From the NCBI GenBank assembly GCA_031769625.1, contig JAUIMM010000211.1, positions 9,257,001 through 9,321,000 on the forward strand: DNA of 64,000 nucleotides, in the 5' to 3' direction. The stretch is from Taudactylus pleione. Its lineage: Eukaryota; Chordata; Amphibia; Anura; Myobatrachidae. A program made the translations under genes and the position numbers. Below are positions 11,349-22,640 of the stretch, one piece after another (position 1 is the first letter of the stretch; each line of letters opens with the position of its first letter). The notes beneath the pieces were generated by a model. The model was not told where the DNA came from. It was given only the letters and a program-made list of their open reading frames with translations, and searched no databases.

Positions 11349-11893
11349 GGACCTCATTCAGAGCCGGTCGCATAGAGCGTGCGGTCGGTCTGAACGAGGG
11401 GAGGACCTCTTGAATTTTCAAGACGTCCTCCTTTGCGGTGGTAAGGCTGTGGGTTAACACCCACAGTCTTACGACCACCTGAGGTGATGGTCGCGATGGT
11501 CAAGACCATCGCAACCATCGGGGCTTACAACGAGACCCTAGGGTAGGGTCTCCCTTGTCGTAAGCCCCGGAGAGCTTTCGGTTCTGTCTGAGCCGGAAGC
11601 TCTCCACTGACATCACTAGTGATGTCAGTGGGGCCGCCCCCAAATGGTAGGCGTTCCCATGGGAACGCCCCCATTTGGGCTGCCACCCCCCCGGCCCGCC
11701 TTCCAAACGGGGCGAGCTGTCAATCAACATCGACAGCTCGCCCCCTTTGGTTCGAGACCCGCTACGACCGGCGCTATCGGTCGTAGCGGGTCTCACGCAT
11801 GCGCACGACGGCGCTGGTGCGCGCATGCTCTGTGGGGGGCCATCGACCCGGTCCGAGCACATCGGCGCTAATGACCGGGTCTGAATGACCCCC
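11349..11893 (+). mobile_element. Family-A hairpin-chain MITE, TSD TAT
   Basis: The element is 545 bp, with TSD TAT at 11346-11348 and 11894-11896. In order, perfect or near-perfect hairpins cover most of it. CTGTGGGTTAACACCCACAG is followed by the GATGGTCGCGATGGTC pair, an AGACCCTAGGGTAGGGTCT stem, a GGAGAGCTT…AAGCTCTCC stem and ACATCACTAGTGATGT. Then come GGCGTTCCCATGGGAACGCC, a GGCGAGCTGTC…GACAGCTCGCC stem, a GAGACCCGCTACGACC…GGTCGTAGCGGGTCTC stem, a GCATGCGC stem and a GACCCGGTC…GACCGGGTC stem. No protein is encoded; short frames here are translated stems. Confidence 0.85.
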
Positions 11894-11904
11894 TATATGT
11901 GCAG

Positions 11905-12035
11905 GCTTTCCCGTTCCCAACTGCGTAAGAATAAGAAGCGTTATCTATTTCTGTAATTCGAGGTGTTTATTGTAGAGAAGAATCACTTTTAAAGCGTCGC
12001 TTCATCAGATTTAGGGGTTGTTCAAAATTAGTAAG
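11905..12035 (-). repeat. PLE-type terminal region with hammerhead-like core
   Basis: On the minus strand, CTGATGAAGCGACGCT lies at about 12008-11993: a CUGAUGA motif followed by an AGCG·A·CGCU stem. Next come TTTAAAAGTG, where GAAAC would be expected, and CTACAATAAA. This resembles the pseudo-LTR of Penelope elements, but no coding remnant is adjacent. Confidence 0.35.
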
Positions 12036-12297
12036 TGTTTATACTGTTTGCTACTAATCGCACGCAGTCATCAACTTTACACTCACACCAGGACCAGAAC
12101 ACACGCAAAGCAAATCTCTCCAGATGGCTGCATTTGCTAATTTTTTTGCTGCCCATCTTAGTCGTACTCTGCGAATGCAATTGGACTCTACTCCCTTACC
12201 GTACTTTCACTGCGACTGCACACCCACTGCAATTTCATGCACACCCAATAGCCGCAACTTCACGCCCATCCCCTCTCTCCGTCTCTCAATCGTACAC

Positions 12298-12828
12298 AGA
12301 GCCCCATTCAGCAAGGATTGCTATTGCAATCGCCAATTATTGCGTACTGCGTATGCATTGCAGTGCAAGTGCGCGAATGCTTCATTACGGACGTACTGCG
12401 ATCACAGAGATCACGCAAAGCAATTGCAGAGTGATTGCCAGGCAGAGAGCATTTGGGGGTGATGACGGGGGGTGGTCGGAGAAACGCATGCGTGACGGTG
12501 CGTTTCAATGCCGTTACAGGGGCGTGCATAAATTAGCCATTGCAATGCCATAAGCAGCCTGCGTGCTCACTGCGTGCAGGAAAGTTAGCTATTTATAGGT
12601 GATTTCTGACCTGCTGTAACTGTGCGAGAGGCTCCGATATACTTCGATGTTACCGATGTTTTGGATGGATTTCAAGGTATTGCGGATGTGCGAGAGGGGA
12701 AGTGGGCGTCTGCATTTTGCCCGTGCGGGTGCTTTGCGATTGCAATTATTAACATACTTTCGCAGCAGAACTGTGTGTACAATTTCAGCAGCAATTGCAT
12801 CAGCAGTCCTTGCTGAATCAGGTCCGCA
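12298..12828. mobile_element. Family-B MITE (GCGATTGCA-rich)
   Basis: Left terminus GCCCCATTCAGCAAGGATTG; right terminus CAGTCCTTGCTGAATCAGGTC. The inverted arms run about 30 bp. The interior is rich in GCGATTGCA, TGCGTACTGCG and a GGGCGTGCATAAATTAGCCA block shared with the copies at 36718, 61469 and 62036. A TSD is not clear. Several overlapping frames have no support as genes. Confidence 0.65.
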
Positions 12829-12866
12829 GTCTCAAGTCACACCTAGAGGTTGTTGATTGGAATTAA

Positions 12867-13416
12867 GGGCCTAATTTAGACCCGCTCGCGAGCGCTGAGT
12901 GCTCGCAAGCAGGTCTAAGTTAGCCCAGTGCGCATGCGCACGACGGAGGCGGCTCCGTCGTGCATATATGCGAGATCCGGATAGCGACGGCCAAGCCGTC
13001 GCTATGGGTCTCACTACAAAGGGGGCGTGCTGTCGATACTGAGTGACAGCACGCCCCTTTGGTGGGTGTGCCGGGGGCGTGGCTGCCCAGACGGAGGTGT
13101 TCCCATGAGAACGCCTACCGTCTGGGGCCGGCCCCACTGACATCACAAGTGATGTCAGTGGGAGTGCTCTCGGCTCTGATAGAGCCGAAAGCACTCCAGG
13201 GCTTGCGGCAGACGAGACCCTACCACAAGGTTCTCGTCGCAAGCCCGATGGTCGCGATGGTCTTGACCATCGCGACCATCTTTTTGGCCGCTCGCTATAG
13301 CTGTGGGTGGTAACCCACAGCTATGCGAGCGGCCAGGAGGCCACTCTAAAATTAGGAAGGACAGCCCTGATTCAGAGCGAGCGCTCTGTCAGAGCGTCCG
13401 GCTCAGAATCAGGGCC
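12867..13416 (-). mobile_element. Family-A hairpin-chain MITE, TSD TAA
   Basis: The element is 550 bp, with TAA at 12864-12866 and 13417-13419. The hairpin order is reversed relative to the 11349 copy, so it lies on the minus strand. Stems include GCATGCGCACGACGGAGGC, a GGGGGCGTGCTGTC…GACAGCACGCCCC pair, ACATCACAAGTGATGT, a GAGTGCT…AGCACTC stem and CTGTGGGTGGTAACCCACAG. Confidence 0.85.
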
Positions 13417-13706
13417 TAATTGTGGAGTGGACAAAGACACGGATTGTGAGAATTTGCGTAACGATGCAAAGAAAATAGCTTTTCCGACTGACACTGCCCA
13501 TAGGGTGCAAAGGTTATACGGTTTGGTTGAACATTAATGAGTATGGACATATAGGGGCTGATTTGGACATTGGTCTTCTATAGCTCTGCCTTCACAGGAC
13601 TCGCTTAATTGTGGTGTTTGACAGGGCATCCAATCACACACAGGAGTCAGTATGAACAGGGATTCGCTGATCCCTATACAATACAAACAGACCTTTCCTA
13701 TGTAAT

Positions 13707-13775
13707 AATATGAGATATGGTAAGAACTTACCCTTGTTATCTCTATTTCTACGAAGTCCATAGGGTTCCACAGGA
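13707..13775 (+). repeat. DIRS inverted repeat arm 1
   Basis: 69 bp, exact reverse complement of 14045-14113. It contains ATATGAGATATGGTAAGAAC and ACGAAGTCCATAGGG. Confidence 0.9.
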
Positions 13776-14044
13776 TACCTTGGGGGTATAGGTGTGACGT
13801 CAGTCGCCGGGCACCATAGAGTTAAGCTTTTCAGCCTCCCAGGATGCACTAGGGTCCCCCTCCTATACCCCCCCCCCGAGCCAAGGCACCTCAGTTAGTT
13901 ATCAAGCCATAGGCCGGAGGAGGAGAAGGAAGAGAGAGAAAAAAGATCTGGACACATACAAGAATCACATTCTCACCAGAGGGAGACGGAAAACCGGTGA
14001 CCAGAGCAAAGCCCATCTGCAGATCAGGTGCGACAGGGCGGGAG

Positions 14045-14113
14045 TCCTGTGGAACCCTATGGACTTCGTAGAAATAGAGATAACAAGGGTAAGTTCTTAC
14101 CATATCTCATATT
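14045..14113 (-). repeat. DIRS inverted repeat arm 2
   Basis: Exact reverse complement of 13707-13775. A third, diverged version (GGGTCCATAGGGTATCCACA) continues directly at 14128-14147, just beyond the recombinase stop, as expected for an internal complementary region. Confidence 0.85.
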
Positions 14114-14120
14114 TTCTACT

Positions 14121-15171
14121 TCAGGGTCCATAGGGTATCCACAGGATACCTTGGGGATGTCCCAAAGCAGAATCCTTTAAGGGTGGGGACGCTCCTGTGC
14201 AGGAAGGAGAATCCGCCGCCCCGAAGGAAGCATCCTGAGAGGCGAAGGTGTCAAACCTGTAATACCTCACGAAGGTATGGACAGAGGACCACGTAACAGC
14301 CTTGCAGATCTGGACTGCAGAGGCACCACGTCGAGCTGCCCACGAAGGATCCACCGACCTAGTGGAATGAGCCTTCAGAGAAGGAGGAACCGGTAGGCCT
14401 TCATGAATATAAGCTTCAGAAATAGCCATACGGTTCCAGGCTGCCAAAGTTTGCTTTGAAGCAGGCCAACCCTTTTTACGGAAGCCATAGAGGACAAAAC
14501 AAAGCGTCCAACTTCCTAAACGAAGAAGTGCGGTCAACATAAGTCCTTAAGGCCCGCACAACATCCAAAGAGGCCTCACCCACGGAAAGACCCGGTGAGT
14601 TAAAGGCCGGAACAACGATTTCCTCGTTAACATGAAACTGGGAAACAACTTTGGGAAGAAACTCGGGCCGAGTGCGGAGCACTGCCCTGTTCCCATGAAA
14701 AACCAAGAAAGGGGGTCTACAAGAAAGAGCCCCTAAATCAGAAACACGTCTGGCCGAAGCAATAGCCAGAAGGAAAACAGTCTTAGCTGTTAGCCATTTA
14801 AAATCCACTGAGATCAGTGGTTCAAACGGCGGTCCTTGGAGAGCCCTCAGGACCACAGCCAAATCCCACGGCGCCACAGGTGGAACAAAGGGCGGCTGAA
14901 TGCGGAGAACACCTTGCATAAAGGTGCGCACATCCGAGATTGTAGCAATCCTACAGTGAAACCAGACAGATAGGGCCGAAACCTGTACCTTCAAAGAAGC
15001 AAGGCGAAGCCCATGATCTAGTCCCGCTTGCAGGAAGGCGAGAATCCGAGACAGACGAAACTCCCGCGGTGCATAACCTCTCGGTCGACACCACTGGAAG
15101 AACGTATGCCACACGCGATGGTATATCCTCGCGGAAGACGGTTTCCGAGCTCGCAACATGGTACGCACCAC
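14121..15171 (-). pseudogene. DIRS tyrosine recombinase, frameshifted
   Basis: The N-terminal part (15171-14476, 231 codons) has the SAM-like region (SSARIYHRVWHTFFQWC) and the first catalytic Arg in LAIASARRVSDLGAL. The frame is lost near 14480-14500 and continues in another phase (14540-14121) with KAHSTRSVDPSWAARRGAS. There HSTR is the H-x-x-R pair, and TFVRYYRFD carries the catalytic Tyr. All four R-H-R-Y residues can therefore be seen, but one indel separates them. The enzyme would integrate the circular DIRS cDNA. It lies directly downstream of the RNase H frame, as in intact DIRS elements. Confidence 0.8.
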
Positions 15172-15193
15172 AGAGCTGGAAAACCCCGGGACC

Positions 15194-16282
15194 TCAGCAT
15201 GGCCGTCTCAACAGCCACACCATCAAAGACAGCCGAGTCAGGTCCGGGTGAAGACAAGGACCCTGAGACAGAAGGTCCGGTCGTAGCGGCAACCGCAGAG
15301 GACTGTCCATGGACAGACCCTGAAGGTCTGAGAACCAGTGCTGTCTGGGCCACGCGGGAGCTATCAACAGGAGCGTCCCTCCTTCCTGTTTGAATTTCCG
15401 GATTACCCGTGGAAGGGAGACCGGAGGGAACAGATATGCGAACCGGAACGTCCACCGGACGGACAGAGCATCCACCAGAGACGCCCCTTCGTCTCTTGTG
15501 CGAGACCCGTACACCGGCAACTTGTTGTTGTGCTGGGACGCCATGAGGTCGATCTCTGGAAGATCCCACCTGTCCACCAGCAGTTGAAAAACGTCCGGGT
15601 GCAGGGACCATTCCCCCGGAAGAACGTCCTGGCGACTTAGAAAGTCCGCCTCCCAATTTAGCACTCCCGGGATGAAGACCGCTGATATGGCTGGAAGATT
15701 GTGCTCCGCCCAAACCAGGATCCGAGAGACCTCTATGAGAGCCGCCCGACTGCGAGTTCCTCCTTGCCTGTTTATGTAGGCCACGGTGGTAGCGTTGTCT
15801 GACTGGACCTGCACCGGGTGACCCTGGAGAAACCGATGTGCCTGCTGGAGAGCATTGAAGACCGCACGGAGTTCCAAGATATTTATTGGAAGCTCCGCTT
15901 CTGTCGGCGTCCACCTGCCCTGGAACAAGTGTGGACCCGAAACTGCTCCCCAGCCCCGAAGACTGGCGTCCGTTGTCAACAGGACCCAATTTGGAACCCA
16001 GAACGGACGTCCCTTGTTGAGGTGGGTCATCTGTAACCACCAAGCAAGGGACAGGCGAACCTCCGGGGTGATCACAATCGTCTGGGACTTCAGAGACTGA
16101 GGCAGCCCGTTCCACTTGGACAGGATCAGGTGCTGCAGAGGTCTGGAGTGAAACTGGGCGAATTCCACCATGTCGAACACCGACACTATGGAGCCCAGTA
16201 ACCTCATCTCCGAGTGTAGGGACACCCGGCGGCTGTGCAGACAACTGCGCTCCATTGCTCTGGCAACCCAGCAAATGGCCAT
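15194..16282 (-). pseudogene. DIRS reverse transcriptase C-terminus and RNase H
   Basis: 362 codons stay open. Residues about 25-60 (MRLLGSIVSVFDMVEFAQFH) match the DIRS RT thumb. From about residue 100, TTDASLRGWGAVSG, NILELRAVFNAL, VQSDNATTVAYINRQGG and EADFLSRQ give the four RNase H acidic positions (D, E, D, D). The following block (LPEIDLMASQHNNKLPVYGSR … LFPPVSLPRVIRKF … LLLIAPAWPRQHWF) is the conserved DIRS region after RNase H. RT motifs with the YxDD active site are absent because of a deletion joining this frame to gag near 16305. An overlapping 430-codon frame is only a shadow. Confidence 0.8.
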
Positions 16283-16309
16283 AGCCTGCCGTGCTGCCCC
16301 CCCCCCGCA

Positions 16310-17222
16310 AGGGAATAAGCGGACTTCAGGCAGATCTCCACCTTGCGGTCCGTAGCATCCTTAAGGGAGGACATGGATGGCATCGGCAATGTGGCACTAC
16401 GGACAAGACGGGTCACGTGAGAATCCACCTGTGGAGGGGATTCCCACTTTGCTAAATAATTATCCGCGAACGGATAAGCCACCGCCAGGCGTCTCTGCGG
16501 CTGGAATCTTTTGCCAGGCTGTTTCCACGCCTCCTCTAAATGGTCCACTAACTGACCCGAAAGAGGAAAGACTGTGGCATCGCCCTTCACATCTTTGAAA
16601 AAGGCATACTTAGATTTAGCCGCTGGAGGAACTTCGTCCTCAATCACCAAGGCTGTGCGGACCGCCCGAATAAGTCCAGGAATATATACTTTGGACTTAG
16701 CATCAGCGTCCTTAGTGTGGAGAGGTTCCTGATCGTAAGGATCCAGAATCTCCCCATTATCAGACGTCCCCTCATCATCCTCATAAGGAGCCGACAGAGA
16801 CGCCACCGGCCGTTTATGCGGCCGCATCACAGACTCCCCTTGCAACACATCCGACAAGTGCTGTACAGAACTCGTCAGGGAGTTAACCCACGCTGGCTCC
16901 TGAGAAACCGGAGCGGGGAAATAGGGAGACTGTGGGGTACCACCAATTGTCGTGGGAAACCCTGCATGGGTGACGACACCACTGACTGCTGGGACAAACC
17001 CATCGGTGTAAACGCGGGCTGCGGAGCTAACTGGCCCACTAAGGCTGTAAGCGCCTGAGCGAAAAAAGCCCAGGGCGGCTCCTGTACCGGTGCTGTAACC
17101 GTAAGCGGCCGCGCCATGGACAAACACTACCGGCAAAGGCCCTCCGCGCTACCCTCCCCCTCCGCTAACGGTACTTTACACGTAGTACATTGTAGCCGGA
17201 GAGGAAAATCACTTTCAGACAT
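16310..17222 (-). pseudogene. DIRS gag-like ORF1 remnant
   Basis: The start at 17222 gives MSESDFPLRLQCTTC, whose CTTC and later LCR-stop-C suggest a Cys2/Cys2 zinc finger now cut by an in-frame TAG near 17128. The body continues as MARPLTVTAPVQEPPWAFFA, changes frame near 16900, and then shows the conserved capsid-like segment LHTKDADAKSKVYIPGLIR … SKYAFFKDVKGD … AVAYPFADNYLAKWESPP. It ends abruptly at about 16310 next to a C-run, where the deletion to RNase H begins. The role would be to package the element RNA. Confidence 0.75.
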
Positions 17223-18429
17223 GATAGCACCAGGTATGTGACCCCTCTCACCAATTATACAGTAAATAGGCGAGAGACCACCCTGCAGCACCACACCGCA
17301 ATGGCTTAGCAGAAAGAACAGGGACAGAATAAAGCTGACAGTTTAGAAGAAAAGTTACAGGCAGCGCTAGCACAGTCACATACAATGCAAAGAAAATCAA
17401 TTCCTGCACTAACAGCGCTGATCACTCAACTACACAGACACAGGGCCTGGTAGGACACAGCGCTGCATACACAGACCTGACCACAGCGGAGGAGAGGTAT
17501 GCAGGGGGACCCAGACCACGATGCTTCCTTCCAGGCTTCCAGCAGCGTCCACCATGCGTTCAGAAGAAGATGGCCGCCGAGGAGCAGAGAGGAGGCTGGC
17601 CTGGGGGAGGGCTAGTCGGCAGCGTGCAGAGAGGGCTGTGTGCAGCGGGGGAGGCGCCGGCTGTGAGACAGGGAAGGCGCGCTCCCCTGGCATGCATTTA
17701 ACCCCTGGGACGCCGCAGCGCTACCGCTCTGCTGCGGTCCGCTGTCCCAGGGGGTAGTGGAAGCGCAGGTTGGTCGCCTGGCTCCACGCTGCAGCCAGTC
17801 CCCAGGGAGCCCCCTGCCTCGGGACTTAGGACCATGTGACCAGCGGGGACCCACCGCGGGACCCCGCTGCTTACCTTGTCCCCCTTGAATCCGGCCATGG
17901 TCCGGAACATCTGGGGTCACCGCTAGCCGTGACCCCAGATGCTCACCAGCATCCCCGTATCGGTACCGGCGTTCTGGTACCGGCGGGGGTGTAGGGAAGA
18001 CAACATGGACGTCAGGACTGACTGTCCATGCTGTACATCCAGATGTGCAGCCACAGCTGCATAGAAGAAAGCTTCAGGGGCTCTTCTAGCCCCCACTCAC
18101 AGGCAGTCAGTGTCAGTGTAGGACAGCCCCTAAAGCCAGTCGCAATATGAGGGAAGGGAATGGACGAAGCATGAGTTCCGGGCTCCGAACAGATCAGAGG
18201 GTACTGGCTGCAGACGGCTAGAGTCAGACTGGCAGCTGGTCAATCGCTGACAGACTGCCTCACCTGTCTCTTAGTCCACCTTCTGCCCTCGACCACCTAT
18301 ACCCCTGCCTCCCTGTCTGTCTCCACTCCTTTCCCAACTCTCCGCCTTTGCCTGTAATTCCTTATGAACAAGTGACCTCTGCAGCTGCTGCTGGCACTGG
18401 ATTGCATAAAAATACATCCCTATCCTGCC

Positions 18430-18615
18430 ACTATTTTATTTTATGGACAGTGTCCACAATAGTAGTGGCCCTTATACAAGGCAGTCTGTGGGCATTGTAT
18501 AAAGGGTACTATTACTGTGGGCACTGTATAAGGGCACTACTACTGTGGACATTGCATTGTGGGCACTACTATTGTGTGGCATAATTTGTATATGGGGTAC
18601 TACGGTGTGATACAC
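18430..18615. repeat. Short GGGCACTACTGTGGGCATTGTATAA-type array
   Basis: Irregular units such as CTGTGGGCACTGTATAAGGG repeat 4-5 times. The same theme appears inside hAT elements at 40.7-41.5 kb and 55.2-55.4 kb. Confidence 0.6.
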
Positions 18616-19400
18616 TACACAGATAAAAAAAAGTGTGTGTCTCTTTTGCGCACCCTCTTTTGAGTGGTCATGTCTCTTTCCAGTGCATGCATAAGTACAA
18701 CCCAACATTTTCCATACCCCCACTTCAAAATTCCCACTTCGACCACTGGTTCCTACAGAATCTTTACCTACAGGGTACCATGCATGCATCTTCCATCTGT
18801 CCATACAAATCCCCCATCACTGCTTCATCTGGCGACTTCAGAGGGTTGAAGCCCTACACAGTCAAAACCCGATGACATAATGTTTTTGATGCAGTAGTGG
18901 GAGCCTGGCGTAGACAGGAGACTCTATATTAGAGATTCAACAAAATTTGCTCATTCATTTAAGCCCCTGCCCCACCCCCACCCACTGGCAGTAGAGGGGA
19001 ACTGAGTGAAGTAGAGATGTTCAAGAAAAGGGTATCTTGCTCATCCCCAAAATCCTCAACAAGTCTCAGCGCAAGACAAACAGAAGTGTGGTGTCTCCCT
19101 CCTTTAATGAAAATCAGCCCCACAATACTGCCTCTGTGGGTGGGTGCAAAAACTTAGTGTGACCTGAATATCAATCACTAGCATAAAGAGTTTGTGATCT
19201 ACCGTTACCCCCACCTCCATGTAAAGCCAAACATAACATATATTAACAACAGTAGTACCATTTAAAGCAGCAATTCTCTAACCTGTTTCCCTTCTTTGGG
19301 TCTACTGCACGCTAATGCCTCGGCTCCAGTAAACTCCTCTTATGTCTTAAAAGGCAAATATATAGATATGAAAACTAACGATACTGGATCAGAACCTCTA
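18616..19400. other. No gene or repeat recognised
   Basis: Only short frames without family features. Confidence 0.4.
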
Positions 19401-19404
19401 TACA

Positions 19405-19530
19405 CACCTTCCTATACCTTCTAATGTCCTGCCTATACCTTCCAATGTCCTGCCTATACCTTCTAATGTCCTGCCTATTCCTTCTAATGTCCTGCCTATA
19501 CCTTCTAATGTCCTGCCTATACCTTCTAAG
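19405..19530. repeat. 21-bp minisatellite, about 6 copies
   Basis: The unit CCTATACCTTCTAATGTCCTG recurs with one or two substitutions. As the unit is a multiple of 3, both strands give short 7-residue repeat frames, which are artefacts. Confidence 0.9.
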
Positions 19531-21325
19531 GATGACGCTAATTTGCATACGCAGTCACACCATAAATAAAGACTTAGACGTGGAATCTGTGGTTCCAAAG
19601 CACAAGTGATATTCAGGTAACAGTTCAGACAGTTACACGCAAATGATCAAGACACAATTTAGGCGCAAAAGGAAATTATACAGACCCAAGTACAGTATAC
19701 ATACGCAGGCGCATCCAGACACAGAGATAGGTTTCAGCAAGAGACCCCTCGTCATTCAGCATTCAGCATGAAGACTGAGAATCAGCATTCGTGCACTCAT
19801 ATTTATACCCCCCCAGAATAAACAGGACAAAAGGGAAGTCTGTTGCTGATATCATTGGTTCTCAGGGGTGAAGCATCTGTTACAGCACATTTAACAGGCT
19901 GGTTCAAACAGACTCTCCCTGCCTCTAACAGCTGGGGGTCTTCCTCTTCACGCCTCCGTCAGCATCCTAACAGTTGTTTCTAAAATATACATTTTGTTGC
20001 TTGTAGGCTCTGCGATCCATAACTCGGGAATGCATGATGCGATCTCCCCACCGATAACAACGGAATACTGTGAAAAGAGTACGCATCAGTACAACTCCAA
20101 ACATGACTGGTTTAGCATGTATAATACCTTAGTTATCAAATATCTTTATTTCTTAGCATTTAAACTAACTGAACCTACTTAAATCATACACTTTAAAGCT
20201 CATTGAACCTTATGTGTGAATATGTAATGTGTGGGTATTGAGGGTTTGATATAAGGACGCTAGTTAACTCGGGGCAGATGCGTGCGCATAAAGCTAATAA
20301 AACAGCGGTTTCATACAAAGTCCTATGCATTCGCTAATATGCGACTAGTTAACAGCGCTATTGTATGCATTAATGTGCATATGGGAAATTATGAAAAATG
20401 CAATCGCATGGTGCTATTAGTATTATCGCCACATGTACTAAAATGTGAGTTTATCTAAAATGGCGCTAAGGCGGGCATTCGCAAAATGGCGTCTTGCGAT
20501 CTCATTTTCAAGATGGCGTCTTGCGGCCAGTCGCAAGATGGCGTCGCCGCGATTACATTTTAAACTGAACTTGTCTCAGCCAATTATTCAGCTTCGACAA
20601 AACGTATATAAATAATAAATAATTCATACTGTAGCATTCATTTCAAGATTTAAGCTGAATGCCACTTTCATCATTATCTATATATTATCTATGCGACTGA
20701 ATCTCTAAGGGCAGTCTTCCCATCCAAATAGTATTTGCTTTATTATGCTTTATTTTATTCCTCTGTGCAGCCTAAAGTCTTCACCAGATCATGTTTCTTT
20801 AATCTTTATTTCTCTTTTGAAAGCAATTCACAGGTCAGTAGGGGGCCCCTCAGGCTGCTGCTATCTGAACACTATTTGTTACACAATATAATATACTGTA
20901 TTTGTTTTGAAGTTTTTGGAATCAAGTGATCAGTGAAACGTGAAGACGGAAAGTGGCATCAAAAATTGGATCCTCTTTTTTCACTTATTATTACAGACTT
21001 CACTCTTTGCTTATTATTACTTGTGCTGTCCCCATCACTTCTCATATTCACTTGCTTCACTCTAACAAAGGATGATATCCAGCTATTTCATGTTGGACTA
21101 TGCAGCATGGCTACAATGTCCTTTGTGTGACCTGGGCTGGAGATGAGTGAAATCGCTGTGACATTCCCTGTGATCTGATTTATAACAGGCCGTTGTGCAG
21201 ATGTGCAAAGTTCCAGTGATACAATCACTCAGTTCTGCTTCATCTTCTACATTTCATTGAACGCTATCCGGCACTTTACTTGTAAAATCGGATTTTGTGG
21301 ACACTGCAGACAATGATTAAAGTTG
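19531..21325. other. No gene recognised; AAGATGGCG-rich patch at 20.45-20.56 kb
   Basis: Mostly AT-rich, unassigned DNA. AAGATGGCGTC or AAAATGGCG occurs about four times within 110 bp (20455-20560), each near a TTGCG. No boundaries are visible. Confidence 0.4.
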
Positions 21326-21362
21326 GGATGATAGAAACATAGAATTTGTCGGCAGATAAGAA

Positions 21363-21771
21363 CAGGGCTGGCTCCTGGGGCATTCGACCAGTGCCACCGC
21401 ATAGAGGGCGCACCCCTCCCAGCCATCACGATTTCAGCGGGACAGTCCCGTTTTCTGGGCACTTCTCCGCTGTTCCACCCACGGGCCGAAGTTTCCCGTG
21501 GGTGGTCGGGAGGTTGGCCCCCCACCATCGCAGCTGCACCGGAGAAGAGGAGTGGATGCCGCTTGTGCAGGAAGAAGGCTGGGGGCAGCCCAACTAATGG
21601 AGTGCTGGGCTCGCCCCCAGTCTGACGTTAAATGGGAGGCATGCCATACAGGCATGCCCCCAGATATCATCATTCAGGGTGTGTGGCCTATTTCTGGACA
21701 TGCGCGGCAAAGTTAACAGGTGCCTCCATCCTGTTCTGCACAGGACGTGGCTCCTCCTGGAGCCGGCCCTG
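21363..21771. mobile_element. Non-autonomous hAT, 409 bp
   Basis: Termini are CAGGGCTGGCTCC and GGAGCCGGCCCTG. Flanks are GATAAGAA (21355-21362) and CATAAGAA (21772-21779), which match at 7 of 8 positions. It interrupts the LINE tail between ...GCAGATAAGAA and CCACTTGG. No transposase is present. Confidence 0.8.
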
Positions 21772-22130
21772 CATAAGAACCACTTGGCCCATCTAGTCTG
21801 TGTCTCAAGCCGCTGCTGCATCTTGTTGGACAACAGTGCTCTGAGCAGTTCTCTCAGGCCCGTTGCTAGGAGACATGGATGTCGCGCTGCCACTCCGTGA
21901 AGTCCTCCTCCTTACTGCTCCATCACCTCCTCCCTTCATTGATTGGATCTTCCTTTTTTACCCCTGCTGGTTCTCTGCTCTGATGCCGGCTATAGCATTC
22001 ACTACGTAGCTTCCGGTTTCCTGTGAGTTAGGACACTTTCCTGAATGTTCCAGCTCCTCGTGTCCAGCATGTATCTCAACTGTCTCTGCTGCATTTTAGC
22101 ATCTGTGTGGACTATCTGTTAATAACACTA

Positions 22131-22394
22131 CAGCAGTCTCTGCCGTACTGCAGCGCCAGTGTGGGCTATCTGCTAATTACATCAGCAGCCTCTGCCGCAC
22201 TTCAGTGTCTATATAGACTTTCTGCTAGTACACCACAGCAGTCTCTGCTGCACTTCAGCATCTGTGTATACTTCCTATTACTAACATCACAGCAGTCTCC
22301 ACTGTACTACAGCGTCTGTGTGGACTTTCAATTAATTACAGCACAGCAGCCTCTGCCGCACTCCAGCATCTGTGTGGATTCCCTGCTATACTTC
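22131..22394. repeat. ~53-bp tandem array inside the solo LTR
   Basis: CAGCAGTCTCTGC blocks start at 22131, 22183, 22236, 22290 and 22344, 52-54 bp apart. Confidence 0.85.
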
Positions 22395-22640
22395 AGCCCT
22401 CAAGGCTGCTACCAGCCAAGTGCACATCAGCCCTCAAGGCTGCTACCAGCCAAGTATACCTCAGCCCTCAAGGCTGCAACTAGCCAAGTACACATCAGCC
22501 CTCAAGGCTGCTACCAGCCAAGTATACCTCAGCCCTCAAGGCTGCAACCAGCCAAGTACACATCAGCCCTCAAGACTGCTACCAGCCAAGTTTATATCAG
22601 CCCTCAAGGCTGCAACTTGGCCATCAAGTCAAACTCCAGT
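22394..22640. repeat. 34-bp tandem array inside the solo LTR
   Basis: CAGCCCTCAAGGCTGCTACC recurs every 34 bp (22394, 22428, 22462 and onward), about 7 copies. Long plus-strand frames here are translations of the array. Confidence 0.9.

Larger units (their letters stand above)
13707..18000 (-). mobile_element. Decayed DIRS retroelement
   Basis: DIRS elements use a tyrosine recombinase instead of an integrase and have inverted terminal repeats. Minus-strand order here is: 5' region (about 18000-17223), gag-like ORF remnant, RT thumb/RNase H, tyrosine recombinase, then a 407-bp tail of two 69-bp perfect inverted arms. The RT palm is deleted and frameshifts and stops are present. The 5' limit is approximate because no matching terminal repeat is found there. 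The 5' leader (17.4-17.9 kb) is GC-rich with short open frames that I do not treat as genes. Confidence 0.8.

Noticed and set aside
12035..12553. 172-codon plus-strand frame
   Set aside because: Overlaps a family-B MITE and unassigned DNA; composition follows the GCGATTGCA repeats.
15018..16310. 430-codon minus-strand frame
   Set aside because: Out-of-phase shadow of the DIRS RNase H frame; the other phase carries all family motifs.
17430..17920. GC-rich frames as a host first exon or CpG-island promoter
   Set aside because: They lie in the expected 5' leader of the DIRS element, and no splice or protein feature supports a gene.
22394..22640. CRISPR-like array
   Set aside because: 34-bp units are head-to-tail without unique spacers, and the context is eukaryotic.
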